Positions 22,574 through 34,313 of a stretch of 64,000 bases of DNA are shown here, piece after piece. Source of the DNA: Tanypteryx hageni (Eukaryota > Arthropoda > Insecta > Odonata > Petaluridae); contig CM054114.1 in assembly GCA_028673005.1 (NCBI GenBank), positions 16,121,516 through 16,185,515 of the forward strand, given 5' to 3'. Made by a program: the position numbers and the translations under genes. Position 1 is the first letter of the stretch; every line of letters begins with the position of its first letter. Under the pieces are notes generated by a model. The model saw only the letters and a program-made list of their open reading frames with translations. It did no database searches and had not been told where the DNA came from.

Positions 22574-25217
22574 TAGACTGCGGATTTTTAGGTTCTAAAA
22601 ATTAAGTTTTAGGTGACTAAAATAGCCTCTTTAAGTAGCTTAATTAGGCTTTATAAAACGTAAAATAGGCTCTAAAAACTACTTCCAAAAATTACCAGTC
22701 AACGAAACATTATTGATTTGTGTTTTCAAAAAACAAAAATATTTTACTACTATGCATTGAAACTTATTCTTATGGTTAATTTACCATGCTTTACAGAGAA
22801 AATAATATCTACATTACATATAGTAATACTGACTGAAAACACTATTCAAGTATATATTTAAGTACTATGCAGAATGTTTGACAAACTGTTTCATTCGGAA
22901 TTCCCATAATGAATTTGTCACCTCTGCGTTTATTCCACAAATTTCCCGTAGTTGGCCTCACAGTAAATGACAAGCACCTTTTCTAAGTTTTCTAGCACAA
23001 AACTATGGCATTTGTCAGTTAATATCATCTTGTAAGCAAAAAAAGAACGTTCGACATCAACTGATGTGACGGGGGCAAACTACAACTTAGGTGCATGTTG
23101 AAATGAAATTTTGCCCACAACTTCACTGGATTTTCCTGCCAGTATATCTGCTGCTGTATATAGGCTCTGCAGACCTGAGTTCTTTTGTAGCACTTTTTCT
23201 AGTTTGGCTCTTACTTTTCCCCACTTCACCTGGCGCTTCCTTGATTTTTTGTTTCACTTCATTCAGCAAAGCAGTATTTTCGTAGATGGTTTTTTCTGAG
23301 CCCTCCAATTCAGCCATAATCCACACAAGGGATGTATAGTGGGATCTAATATACACCAAATCCTTGGGACTGGAGGGATCATCCAGCAACATTTTCGCCG
23401 AAGTGACACAGGCAGTATCCTCGGCTAGATTTGCCACAACTTCCTTGACATGAAGGATATGCTCACTGTAAAATTCAGCTGCTTTCAGCCATGTGCCCCA
23501 GCGGGTGAGCACAGGCTCAGGTAGCAGAGGGACATCGGGCAGTTTTTCTCGAAAAGCCTGTATTCTTGTTGGTGCCTTGACGAAGACCTTCTTCACGGTG
23601 GAGATCAATTTGTTCACCTTGGGGAATTCCAGTCTTATTTGCTCTGCTACGCGGTTCAAACCATGGGCAAGGCATGTCACATGCACAAGGGAGGGATAGA
23701 ACACCTTGAGCAACTGCATGGCAGCAACCATTTACGAAGCAGCGTCTGTGTATAGGAGCAGCACTTTCTCTAGATTTTTGGGATACAGCACTTTCAGTCC
23801 GTTGTTCACGAAGTGTGCTATTGTTTCCTGGTTTGTTTTGGCAAGTTGCTTCGTGCAGATGAGGTAGGCTCTGGATGGCGCATCTGGGTCCAATTTCCCA
23901 ACAACCAAGTTGGCCATGTATCTGCCAAGAGCATCAGTGGTTTCATCGACCGATATCCAAATATGTGAATCTCCAATGTCCTCCCGTATCCTGCGCATTG
24001 CGTCATCGTACGTGGGTTGCAGGTAATTCTTGCCTAGCGTTGACTCGGAAGGTACCGACTGATGGCAGTATCGTTCTAGGAACTCCTTGAATGTTGGATT
24101 TTCCAGTGTTCTGAATGGAATGTTGGCTGCCACAATTGCGTGACACAAATCTGCATAAAACTGATTCTTCTTGCTGGATCCCTCAGAAGTTTTTGTTAAA
24201 AGCATCTGTTTCATCTTAGATTTGCGTTCAACATTTGCCTTATGTAGCACTCCTTGGATGTGCTGAGTTAGGTGGGATTTTTTATCACTTGAAACCTATA
24301 AAGAAAAATTATGAAGAAATAATTAACCTTAAAAATACGGAAATAATCTAATAAATATGGAAATGGGACAAAAATATAAAATTTACTTTACAGCTACGAA
24401 GGTCCGCAGCTGGATTGCTGGACATTTTGAATAACCACTTCTATAGTTACCATAAAATGGATCGTATAAACAAAAGATGTGCATGGTTTTTGCCTCAAAG
24501 ATGACAAGCAATTCACGGCCAATAATTCGTTGCAAGCCAGCATTATAATGTACTTACCTCCTTGTTGCATGCTTGACAGAAGATAATTTTTCCATCCGTT
24601 GTGAAGTACGGGAACTCTTGTAACCACTGACGTATTAAATAAGCTTTCGAACTTGATACTTTAGGCATTGCACTTTCACAATTTTCACGTTCACACTTCT
24701 CACCTTTACCCTCTGCAGTCTGGAGATGGACTGCGGGGTTATTCTCGTTTTCCCGTGTCGCACGATATGACAATGTAACAGCGAGAAATAAACGCAACAT
24801 CAGATTAAAGGCATTGTTACATTGTCCTATCACGTGACACTGGGAAACAGAATAACCCCGCCGAACGCGAGACAGGTCCGAGCTGCTGTTCGCCACTTGA
24901 TCGTGACCGTGGTGTGAAGGACATTTCCAACCAATGACTGAACATTGTACAGTCAGTTTAGAAAATATGAATAATACCAAAATCTGCTTTTATAGTCGAT
25001 TATTTTAGAAAATTAGCCCTTTTTTTGCATGAAAATACAAAAATAAGCATTAACGTCGAAATAGGCATTATTAGACATTAATGTCAAAATAGGCATTTTT
25101 AGGCACTATCAAAGATATGTTTTCGGGGTTAATTATTCATGAAACGTATATATACAATTGTATATTGAGATATCTACTCAGGAAAAAAAAGGTTTTTACC
25201 TAAAGATCCGCGGTCTA
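22574..25217 (-). mobile_element. hAT transposon with CGGBP1/DUF659-like transposase
   Basis: The terminal inverted repeats are tagactgcggatttttaggt (22574) and the inverse of tagaccgcggatctttaggt (ending 25217). The flanking 8-mers gtcataac (22566-22573) and gcgataat (25218-25225) look like a decayed target duplication. The homologous position in copy B of the large duplication reads gtgataat with no insertion. Subterminal aaaataggcattt motifs are repeated near the right end (about 25020-25100) and left end. The transposase gene fills the element on the minus strand. Confidence 0.8.
22930..24668 (-). pseudogene. hAT transposase, BED-like finger + DUF659 + hATC, one intron
   Basis: Exon 1 (24668-24558) starts MPKVSSSKAYLIRQWLQEF and carries the first half of a BED-like zinc finger (FCQACNKE). 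The intron has a consensus donor gag|gtaagt (from 24557) and acceptor tctttatag (AG at 24296-24297). Exon 2 from 24295 completes the finger in frame (SSDKKSHLTQHIQG). It then gives the DUF659-like block [51 protein letters not shown] and, after a frame change near 23150, the hATC motif FAPVTSVDVERSFFAYK (about 23075-23025), ending at TAA 22930. It carries a nonsense codon at 23732-23734 (family Tyr position), a second stop just before FAPV, and the frame change. CGGBP1 is a domesticated relative of this lineage. Confidence 0.85.
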
Positions 25218-26189
25218 GCGATAATACATAATTGCGACATCTTATCTGCCACCTTAGTTTGTTGTCCAACTACGGTGGTAATAAAAAATATTTCTAGATC
25301 GTTATTTTTTCATGTTATCTCTTACACAATGTAGAATTTACAAATAGATGGAGAGAGAGATTATCATAAAACTTTTACAGAAATTATGTTCTACTTAGGG
25401 TAGAAAGATGACAAGAGGTCAGTAGAAATGGACGAACATAAAGAAACATTTGAAAATTATGAATAAAGGTTATGGAAACAAAAATAATACAATAATATAT
25501 TTACTATAGATTAAATTGAGAATATAATAAATATAATCACTACATTTTCAGGTCGCTCTAATGTAAAGAAGAATAATTCTAAAATGCTTGTTAGCAAATG
25601 TTGCCTCTGGACAGATATAAGTTAAAACACCCCCAACTAAATTGGCTTCGTAAATAATTTTAATAAAAATTGCGGAAATATAAAAAGATGGGCCTATTAT
25701 TAGTAGAACCGTTTTTTTAACAGTGATAGTCGCAAAACGTGAAACGACGGCAAGACTAATGGGGTGGATGATCGCCCCCGTCATCCCCCGTGGATCCGCC
25801 AATAACTGCTGCTCTTCTTATGTTACGCGTTATTCATTATTTGAAAAAGTGTCTCTTCTTGTGAAAAAGGGTGCCGACGTCTGTCCTAGGCGGCCGCCTA
25901 GATCGCCTGGCCCTATATTCGCCCCTGCCCGTCAGAATTATTATATCGGATCTAATACGGTTTTTTATATCTAATATTTCATTCAATCATTATCTATAAT
26001 ATACTGCCTTGGTTTTCGCCATGCCGTCTGCTCCTCTGTCTGTCTGTTCGCTGTTCTACAGCCCAAACGCTTACATAAAATCGAATCATATCTCGTATTT
26101 GGGCAAAATATCATCTTTTGCGGACCCCATTTTCAGAAAAGTGACATTGCACAAAAATAAAGGGTAGTTTATTCTCCATGATTTTTAGA

Positions 26190-26690
26190 AACATTTTATT
26201 TACTCAGAAATGGCTGGAGGGAATTTTATTAAAGTGTCTCCAATTGTAGATCCTGATGTCACAAATAATACTGCTTAAGCCATATGACTCTTACAATCAC
26301 TATATGGCTTCCAGTGGCATTAAAATCTACGCTAAGCGACCTTACCTAAGCCCTATGACGTCACGCATTCGCCGAGATCCACTTAAAATCTTACTACAGC
26401 ATTACGGTTAAACTAATACCGAATGATATCTGATATTAGTGGATTATATCATTCATAAAAGACATTCTGAAGACATGAACGATATTGCGCAACATTAAGA
26501 GTACTTTTTTGTAGGATATTTTGAAAAATTCTATTTACTCAAAAATGGCTACCAGGATTATGCTTACATCCACCTAATCGTACAGCCTTGCGTCACAAAT
26601 AATACTAACTAAGCCATATATCCCAAAAATACTAAATATCGAACTTTGGCATCAAAATAAACGCTAAACCATGCTTAACATACATCGACG
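26190..26690 (+). repeat. Two diverged tandem units upstream of the terminal exon (copy A)
   Basis: Units beginning near 26190 and 26515 share, in order, 'tttactcaraaatggct', 'gtcacaaataatact', 'taagccatat' and 'catcaaaataaacgctaa' or its variant. The spacing is about 325 bp. Both units are also present in copy B (about 44985 and 45310). They are non-coding and lie in the putative intron next to the exon acceptor. Confidence 0.6.
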
Positions 26691-26733
26691 GCGATACTCA
26701 TTTATTTTCTCTCTCTCTGTCTTTCCTGTTCAG

Positions 26734-26961
26734 GTGGAGGTCCTGAACGTGTCTCCGGCGGGAGGCGAAGCTGATGCGGGGGAGGAGGGGGGCGGAGGGG
26801 GAGTGAGGGTGGCGGACGTAAACGCCACACCCTCGAGCGCCGCGGCGAAGGGCGACGCGGGGGAAGGGGAGGGCGTGGAGGTTTCGCAGCCTCCCGCTTC
26901 GGCGTCCAGCGTTGCCAACTTATTGGAATTTCTACTTGATCTGGTAGATCTGCTAGAATGA
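26734..26961 (+). CDS. Terminal coding exon, Gly/Glu/Ala-rich tail (copy A)
   Basis: A strong acceptor (ctctctctgtctttcctgttcag) precedes a GC-rich frame that opens in phase 0 as VEVLNVSPAGGEADAGEEGG and stays open to TGA at 26959-26961. The composition is acidic and low-complexity, typical of a disordered cytoplasmic tail. The last ~18 codons (from VANLLEFLLDLVDLLE) are not original: the exon is interrupted at about 26906 by an insertion (26906-29263). Before insertion it would have ended a few codons later at a stop now found at about 29287. No upstream exons of a matching gene were found before copy A, so this may be an orphan duplicate of the copy B exon. Confidence 0.55.
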   Translation: MEVLNVSPAGGEADAGEEGGGGGVRVADVNATPSSAAAKGDAGEGEGVEVSQPPASASSVANLLEFLLDLVDLLE

Positions 26962-27244
26962 GCCTACCATCTGGTGAGCAAATATTCCATCTAGTGGTAT
27001 ATTAGAATTTCTGGCGATATCAATGAAAATTTTAAAGTTTTTCTAGTAGTTTTTAAAAGTTGCCCTTTTTCTACGTGCCATAAAAATTTATATAAAGATT
27101 TTCGTATATTTTTATGCAATACAACTTTATTACCAAATAAGCTGTAGTAAAGGCCCCCAGTGAGACTCAGACAGGTCCGAGCCACATCCAGATTTTGAGG
27201 CTCCTCACCTTAATAAATATAAAAATATTAGGCATTATGTAGCC

Positions 27245-27345
27245 CACTTTGGCGGTCGGGGTTCGCTGAATGGTTACAGCGGTTTACACTGGGGGTAGGA
27301 GGTTCAAGCTTGCACTACGTAGCACTCTTTCATAAAATCTTCTGA
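27245..27345 (+). mobile_element. tRNA-like SINE segment (copy A)
   Basis: Has an A-box-like ttcgctgaatggttacagcg and, about 30 bp later, a B-box-like ggttcaagctt, at tRNA spacing. It does not fold into a complete tRNA. It is also present in copy B at 46039-46139. Confidence 0.4.
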
Positions 27346-27435
27346 CCTCCTAGGGAAAAGATATGATCCGAAAAAATATGTTGCCGACTTTGCTTTCCAC
27401 CAAGCCAATAATGCAGAGCACATTCAAATGGCCCT

Positions 27436-28520
27436 CTAGAGAAATTCTTTTAAAAAGTTAGTGCAAGATGAAAAATTCTCTGCGTTGCGTAAGAGGAGAT
27501 GTTGGGATCTAATTGAGGGATTAAAATCGTTTATTAAAAACTGGGGAACTTGTGTCACATAATACTTGGATGTCATGCAAATAATGTAATCGTATTGTAC
27601 ATTTGTTTTTGGCATGTCCTGTAATACATTCATTATTGATATTTCGATGAATAAAAAGATGAATAAATAAAATTACCTATAAGCTAATAAAATATTTGAA
27701 TAGACATTATTTATGAAATGCTCTTCTAGCTTTTGTTTATGCAAATAGATTAATTATCGATTATAAATCAAACTGTAAGTTACATTCGATGTCAATTCAT
27801 CTTTTTTGAAAGAAAGAAGAAAAAGGGCCCTCTTTCGATGAGGCCCCCAGATAGTGCCTGTGCATAAATCCATCTTTGAACAACTGCCAAAATTTGAGGC
27901 CCCTTTAAGCATGAGGCTCAGGCCAAATGCCTCCCCCCCACCTTTTCATAGGGCCGGCCTATAGTTATTTTGCACCAGATAACCTTCCACGACCGATATA
28001 GCTGATGTAACGGTGGCCATAAGAAATTTAGTTTAAATAGCGCCGGTATTTTTTATAACATTCCATTCTATATAAATACCAAATTAAGGTAATTAACAAA
28101 TTGTTTTAATATCAACGGTGAAAGTTTAGTATTGCATACATTACTCATGGCAAAATAGCTAAGTGAAGCTCTATTCTACTTACGTACATACAGACTTATG
28201 ATACATATCTGTAATGTAATTTTTGTTTTGTTGTATTATGCTGTATCACAATGACAGTGTGTAAATACTCCATTAATATTCATCCATAGATAGCTAAACC
28301 TATATTCATACAGAAATGTAGACTTGTTAGTTTAAACGATCCTCAGCTCAAATTATGGCCTGTATAGAAACTGAACAAACTTAATATGAAGATATAGATT
28401 TCATTATACCATAATGTCATGATAAGAAGACATTAATTTTTAAAATCTAAATTAACGATTATGAAACAATGTGATTTTTTTAGATTTTAAAGATTTCAGA
28501 ATTTTCATTTAGTATTATAG
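27436..28520. other. No gene recognised (copy A interior)
   Basis: AT-rich sequence inside the insertion, with a short GC-richer patch at 27820-27960 (aggcccccag, ggggcccc-like motifs). No coding frame is supported. Confidence 0.4.
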
Positions 28521-28895
28521 TTAATAATAATAATAATAATAATAAATTTATTAACTCTGTAGGTCTCGAATAGGCATAGAGCAGGTACATAACCGCTATA
28601 GTACATCGCTACAGAATTAAAACAGTTGATGAACTTAGAAATTCTTGAACACTATAAAAATTATTGTTTAACAATAAACATTTGAATCTTTTTCTAATGA
28701 TAGGAATACTTGAAGAACATTTAAAATTACAAGGTAACTTGTTAAATGCCACTGAAGCGGCATTGTTGATAGCCTGTAATCCTTGATATGAACATAATTT
28801 TTGTGTCCTGTATTATAATTGTAAAGGTTCTGATTAAATTGGAACAGTGCAGAGTTTTGTTTTACAAATATAGAAAAATTAATAAATACATACAA

Positions 28896-28962
<67 letters not shown>

Positions 28963-29235
28963 ACATACATATATATATATATATATGTATATAGGGTATT
29001 TTGGTTATGACTAAAGAAATTTACGATGGTTTACCAGGAGAGCTTTAATGGCTGACTTTTTCAGGATGAAGACTTTATTGGCATATCTATCATGACTCCA
29101 AAAGATTATTCCATATGACAAATAAGAATGAATCTTGGCATAATATAACAATTTTAACATTTCAATATTGACAGTTTTGAATAATCTATTTAGCATAAAA
29201 TTTACAGTAGATAATTTTTACTTTCTCCAATGACA
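28521..29235 (-). pseudogene. Jockey-like LINE 3' end with (TTA)n tail (copy A)
   Basis: On the minus strand the frame gives LKLLYYAKIHSYLSYGIIFW and FILKKSAIKALLVNH, the C-terminal end of a jockey/CR1-type reverse transcriptase. After a microsatellite, LFQFNQNLYNYNTGHKNYVH and DYRLS follow. A short 3' UTR (cgagacctacagagttaata) ends in a (TTA)n tract at 28522-28545, as expected for target-primed reverse transcription. The LINE is 5'-truncated at about 29235, close to the edge of the surrounding insertion. Confidence 0.7.
28897..28986. repeat. Compound (CA)n(TA)n microsatellite inside the LINE frame (copy A)
   Basis: A run of about 18 CA units is followed by TA runs. In copy B the counterpart (47683-47778) has a shorter CA part and a much longer TA run, showing independent length change since the duplication. 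Confidence 0.9.
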
Positions 29236-29299
29236 GTGCTTGAATGAAAGTTGGCAACGCTGGTCACCAAGGCCCACGTGTCTCCCCACCCCCAGCAGC

Positions 29300-29680
29300 T
29301 AACCAGTGGCCCTCAGCAATATACAGTGGGGCTGCTTTATTAACAGATTCTCTATTTAAGGAGCTGAATAAGGTAAAATTATCAATCAAACATATTAGAG
29401 AACAACATTACAATGATAATGAATCAAACATGTGGGCGAGTAAATCAGGATACGAAAAATAAACCCCAGAGGATTTTTATTCCCAGCACAGCTCATTCAT
29501 TAAATTTAGTTGTGAATGCCTGTGATAAAATATAGTACAAAGTAATAGGTTGCTATTCTGTTGGGAAGGAATTATATAATTTCTTCTCTGATTCTACAAA
29601 ATCGTGCAATGTGGTGAAAAAGTACAATATGATTCTGAAATGACATTAAAATGCAATAACAAATAGTTGCAGAGAAATGA
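29300..29680 (+). pseudogene. hAT (ZMYM/DUF4371-type) transposase fragment (copy A)
   Basis: In shifting frames the plus strand reads REQHYNDNESNM, then TAHSLNLVVNACDK and CYSVGKELYNFFSDSTKSC. These match the order GYDxGSNM ... HSLNLVVND ... FFSxSTKR of hAT transposases with a DUF4371 core. Only ~110 codons are recognisable. A related but older piece lies at 40388-40570. Copy B lost ~120 bp of this segment. Confidence 0.6.
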
Positions 29681-30929
29681 TGCTATCAAATAGTCAAGTA
29701 GTGGAGATGAAATTTCTTAATTATGAATGAAATGTGTGTGTGTAGTTTTGGCTAATATACCTCTTCTTGGATTATTATAGCCATAGCTCCTTCCACACTG
29801 AAAACACTCACAGAGAAGGAGAGAATCCCAGTGCAGGCTTCTCAAACCTAGGAAAAAATCCTACTTTTGCAGGATTCAGGCCCGCTGTTTTTCTTTGGGG
29901 AATCATATTTCAAGTACTTTACTACCAATTTTGAAAAATGTTCATTTTATTTTGTAATGGCCTTTTGCCTGTGAATTAAATAATAATAATAAATCTTTTA
30001 TTGCAGGTTCAGAATGTCTCAATTAATTTTATAACAAAAATTTCATTGTTGAGGAGCAACAGCTAAGATATTATGATGAATTCTGTTCAAATAGAAGGGT
30101 AAAGGGGTAATCCATCACTGAAATATTAAACATTCACGATGTACAGGGATGCTTGAACTCCAGGGAATTTCAATCTCATACCTGAATGAATAATGCTAAG
30201 ACCACAGAGGCCAACACGTTGTCTTTCAACTGGATATCCAGGAGAATTGCAAGTCAACTTTTGAGAAACTGCTCTAAATATGATTTCAAAGAATCTCCAA
30301 GCAGCCCAAGTGTTAGTGTTGCTGCTATGCTTGAACAAGCCTCGCTAAATTTACTTATATCATTTTGTTAAAAACTTAAAATTTAGTTTTTGGTAGCATA
30401 CAGTGCAGTCATTACCTAAGTTCTAGCCACCTATGGTTCAGAAACATCTAGTGTGAAATGCCTCCATAGCATTTCGTCTTTTTAATAATATAATCGTTTT
30501 AGCATTCAGTGGTTTTTTATTGTATGGTTTTACAATTCTTTTCAGGTCTGAATAATTTGGATATTGTAACAGTGTTGCCTTTCCAAAACTTTAAACATCT
30601 GTAGAATCGGAAAGAAAAATCTGTAGAATTATCTGTTAAAGGAATATTTATGGTAAAAATTCCATTTTAAATATGTAAATTTAGGAAAAACTAAACACGG
30701 TTATTTTACTCGATTTACTAAAGAAATAAATGTTTTTTATGATAATAATTATTTATTAATGAAAAATGAAATACCTCTGTTAGGAATATATAATGCAACT
30801 AGGTATGGCAATAACACAAAATTGCTCAACCCTAAATGAAAAATACGTAAATCGATAAAATATTTTTATGAATACATAAACGAAATATTTTATTTTCCTC
30901 TAACCTACTACTATGTGATTTAGGAGTAA
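29681..30929. other. No gene recognised (copy A)
   Basis: Contains GC-balanced, coding-like patches at 29770-29920 and 30120-30350 with open frames on both strands that I cannot assign, and a short (TAA)n at 29980. Copy B carries a 24-bp insertion here at 48521 and a ~280-bp extra segment at 49170-49440. Confidence 0.35.
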
Positions 30930-31800
30930 ACTTAACATTTATATTTCTCTCCTGCCTTGTTCGCTCTCTTCAACAGCGACTTTCTTGCATTAAATTATAA
31001 TTCATTATGAATTGTTTTGTTAATATTAAACCTGCGGAGGTTTCCATTGATAGTTTGTTTCTTGTTTCATCTTTCATTGTGTAAATTTCTGAGAATACGC
31101 AACTGCAGCACTCTAATAAGGAACGCACAATAACATTTCCATAAATTTAAATAGCTTAGGAAAAATTTCTTCATCGTCTATTTGCTTCATTTCCACTACT
31201 TCACTATACTTTAGGTTTCATACTGTAATTTACTTCTAAACTCTTTAACATGTTTCTTTGCTGTCTCCATTCACTATCAGTCATTTGAATTTCTGAAGAA
31301 GGCAAATGTTCAAAGGTTAAAATAAGATTAATTAGGGAAGCTACTTGTTTTTTAAACACCTCTTTAGAACAGCATTTGTAGGGGTTTTGATGCCACTGAT
31401 TCAAATTAAAATCTTTTTTGAAAATTTGGGAAGCACTCACAATTAGAAACTCCAAAGAGCTATTTAGAAAGTTTCTAATTTCTCCAAGGTCAATATTAGT
31501 TGAATTTCTAAGCTCAATTTAACTTTTATTCCGAGATATAATTCCTCCATTGGCTTAATATAATCATCATCTCTGTCTAATAAATTTTAAGGGATTAATT
31601 TGAGGTAATCTTATTTCATATATAAAAGCAAATATTTCAAAAAATCTGATGTGGCAACCACATTACTTTGACCATGATTAATATTGCTAAAAATTCCAAA
31701 CAGGTTAAATGATAATGAATTTTTTAAGCAACTGCGAGAAATTTTTAATGCTTCACAATGAACACAAATAGATTGATACCATAGCATTCTGACACTGGAT
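30930..31800 (-). pseudogene. hAT transposase C-terminal remnant (copy A)
   Basis: The minus-strand frame at 31455-31204 (FLIVSASQIFKKDFNLNQW ... LINLILTFEHLPSSEIQM) leads into a hATC-like dimerisation block. This is clearer in copy B: SEIYTMKDETRNRLSMETSA within 49907-50104. Frames are broken several times. Confidence 0.55.
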
Positions 31801-32440
31801 ATAGCCAGGAATCTCCAACAATTGAGAAAATTAAAAGGAGCGTTAGTAAGACATAACTAACGTCAATTGTTAGCAATAATCACCAGTAGGTGGTGTGGTT
31901 GTGGCAGCTATAACATATGGTTTTTAAAAATGTTTCAAATAAATGTTTTAGAATATTCAATATCCTGCAACGTTCAAATAGCCGTACATATACCCATAGA
32001 TATAAAATTTACAAAAATATGACAGTTTATATTTATCATAGCTTTCACTCTGTTAAAACCTAATACAACAATGCATTTTATATTGCACTTCACATACACA
32101 TAATATTTAAAAGATGAAAGTTATCAATTAAAATCATTTTATATATACACCTAAACATGCTTATATTTCAAAGTCAAATAAGAACCTTAATTTCCTTTTA
32201 TATACTTGGAGAGATCTGAACAAATCTACTGTAGACTAGCCTTCCAACACTTGTAATAGGTGAATTAAAAGTGTAATTATTTCTATGATAACCTAGATGG
32301 CATGGCACAAAAAGCTTATTGAGTGAGCAGGGATCCTTAAATTTATAAGCGATAATAAATTAGGGCAATCAAATGTATTATTAATTATTTTGTATAAAAA
32401 TTTAGGCCGGTTCGGAACCTTCCACCAGAAAGTGTAGTTA
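31801..32440. other. No gene recognised (copy A)
   Basis: AT-rich. The left terminus of the following Tigger element was not found here, so that element appears truncated on its left. Confidence 0.35.
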
Positions 32441-34205
32441 AATTAAAATGAGCTGTGTGTGGTTGTTTCCATGAAAACTAATCTTGATGCTCTGGAAAGA
32501 ATTGATAAGGGTGAGTCAGTAAGACAAATTTTCGTGAAATTAGGTGTTGGAGCGACTACTGTGAAAGACTTGAAAAAATTGCATGAATCTAGAATGATTT
32601 TGCAGTCAGATTGCAACACAAGAGTCTTTATCTTCCCATTCAACATTAAAGTGACCAAAATTGTAAATTTAAGAAGATGCATTATGGCTGTGGTTTATGC
32701 AAGAAAGACATCTTGGAATTTCAATCAGTGGACCCATACCCAAGGAAAAGGACCTAAGCCTAAATCGAAAAATTGGTGGTGCCCAGAAATTTACTGCAAG
32801 TAACGGATTACTTGGAAAAGTTATCATCTGATCAGCATGCTGCTTAGAAATTATATATAGACGAAATGGGTCTAAATTACAAGATGTTACGAACAAAAAC
32901 GAAGGCAAAGAAGGATGATCCTGCAGCATCAGGATACAAAAAATTCAAAGAATGACTCATATTGCCGCCTGCAGCAATGCAGCTGGAACTCACAATTTGC
33001 TGCATTTATTGTTGGTAAATCAAAAAATCCGAGATCATTTAAAAGTATATATCGTTTGTCTTTACCAGTTTACTACCAATCACAAAAATCAACCTGAATG
33101 GATTCTGCATTATTCAGAGAATGGTTTTTCATGAGTTTGTATCTTCTGTATGAAGACATTTGAAAATACTGAACTTACCTGGAAAGGCCATTCTCATTCT
33201 GGATAATGCTCCTTCACATCCCAATTGCGAGGAACTCAAAGATAGGGACATAAAGGTCATATTTCTACCAGCGAATGTAACATCCTTAATTCAGCCTATG
33301 GATCAAGGGGTTTTAGAAAGCTTAAAAAGAAGATACAGGCGGAAATTTCTGATTTCAGTTTTGAAAAAAATAGAAGATAAAAATATAGGTATAATGGAAT
33401 CCTTGAAAGACATCTGCATCAAAGATGTTGTTTATAACTTAGCACAATCTTGGAACAAAATCCAAGAGTTCAACATTTACCAAATCTTGAAGAAAACTTT
33501 GCCCTGAGTATGATATCGATGTTAAAAAAGAATAAAGTCTATTAAGTAATGCAAGGCAAATTGAAGATTCTGAAGATTTACAGCAAGAAGACATAAAGCA
33601 ATGGATTCAAGGTGACTATTTATTGGAGAATGAAATTATGAAGGATGCAGAAATCATACAGGCCGTGATGGAAACAGAAGAATAAAAGTTTGAAGAGGAA
33701 GAAGAACTAAATAACAGCCAAAAACACTTCATACAGCAGCTAAGGATGCCCTAGATGTAGTTTTGCATTACATTGAACTAGAGTCTGATTCAACTGTTAA
33801 CGATGTCATGCTTATAAAAAATCCATTCAGTTAAACAACACGTTACTTCATCTAAACAACTGAAATTTTTTTATTTTTTTAAATGAATGACATATAACAT
33901 TTGTATCTGTATTGTCTTAACATATTTCAAATGAAAAAAATTCATAAAATACAGATTGTGTATATGTACTTTTCTATTGGAAAATTTTTGATTCTTAAAA
34001 TAAATGACTTATAACATGACATTTGTATCTGAATGTTCTTAATATATTTAAAGTATGTAAAAATAAATGCATCCTTCCTTCACATCTGCAAGGCAACTGA
34101 GAACGCCCTGCCCTCCGAGTTTACATAATTCCTGCATGGGTGCAGCACTAAACAGACATTGAAAAGTAACACGGCCACTTTACCAGACATGGCCACTTTA
34201 CCATG
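32440..34205 (+). pseudogene. Pogo/Tigger transposase and 3' end (copy A)
   Basis: A CENP-B-like HTH (LDALERIDKGESVRQI, LGVGATTVKDLKK) is followed by a DDE_1 catalytic domain in several frames. It reads DEMGLNYKML (first Asp, about 32862), MTHIAACSNAAGTHNL, ILILDNAPSHPNCEEL (second Asp, about 33195) and FLPANVTSLIQPMDQGVLES (third Asp, about 33300), then KKIEDKNIGIMESLKDICI. The C-terminal tail runs to about 33834. The right terminus near 34160-34205 carries tandem gccactttacca motifs ending in cccctact, typical of Tigger ends. At least four frameshifts or stops inactivate it, though all three Asp positions survive in copy A. Confidence 0.8.
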
Positions 34206-34313
34206 ACTTCCCCTACTTACTATTGGTCTTTACAAATGATTTACTATTTGCTTCATGGACAGGAATCATGAAATTATCCTTCCAAACATCTAGAAATGGC
34301 CATCATTAAGTGA

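Larger units (their letters stand above)
26906..29263. mobile_element. 2.36-kb insertion in the coding exon, 16-bp inverted ends (copy A)
   Basis: The two junctions carry exact inverse 16-mers, ccagcgttgccaactt (26906) and aagttggcaacgctgg (ending 29263). If the element starts at cagcg, the bases gtc flank both sides (26904-26906 and 29263-29265), a possible 3-bp target duplication. The interior carries no intact transposase but contains a tRNA-like SINE segment, a LINE 3' end and microsatellites. The identical junctions in copy B (45700 and 48048) show that the insertion predates the duplication. The superfamily is unknown. Confidence 0.55.

Noticed and set aside
25548..25974. GC-rich patch with open frames on both strands, containing cctaggcggccgcctag, preceded by an acceptor-like sequence
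   Set aside because: The frame after the acceptor stops quickly or has no consistent phase; the palindrome-rich patch looks like an old repeat.
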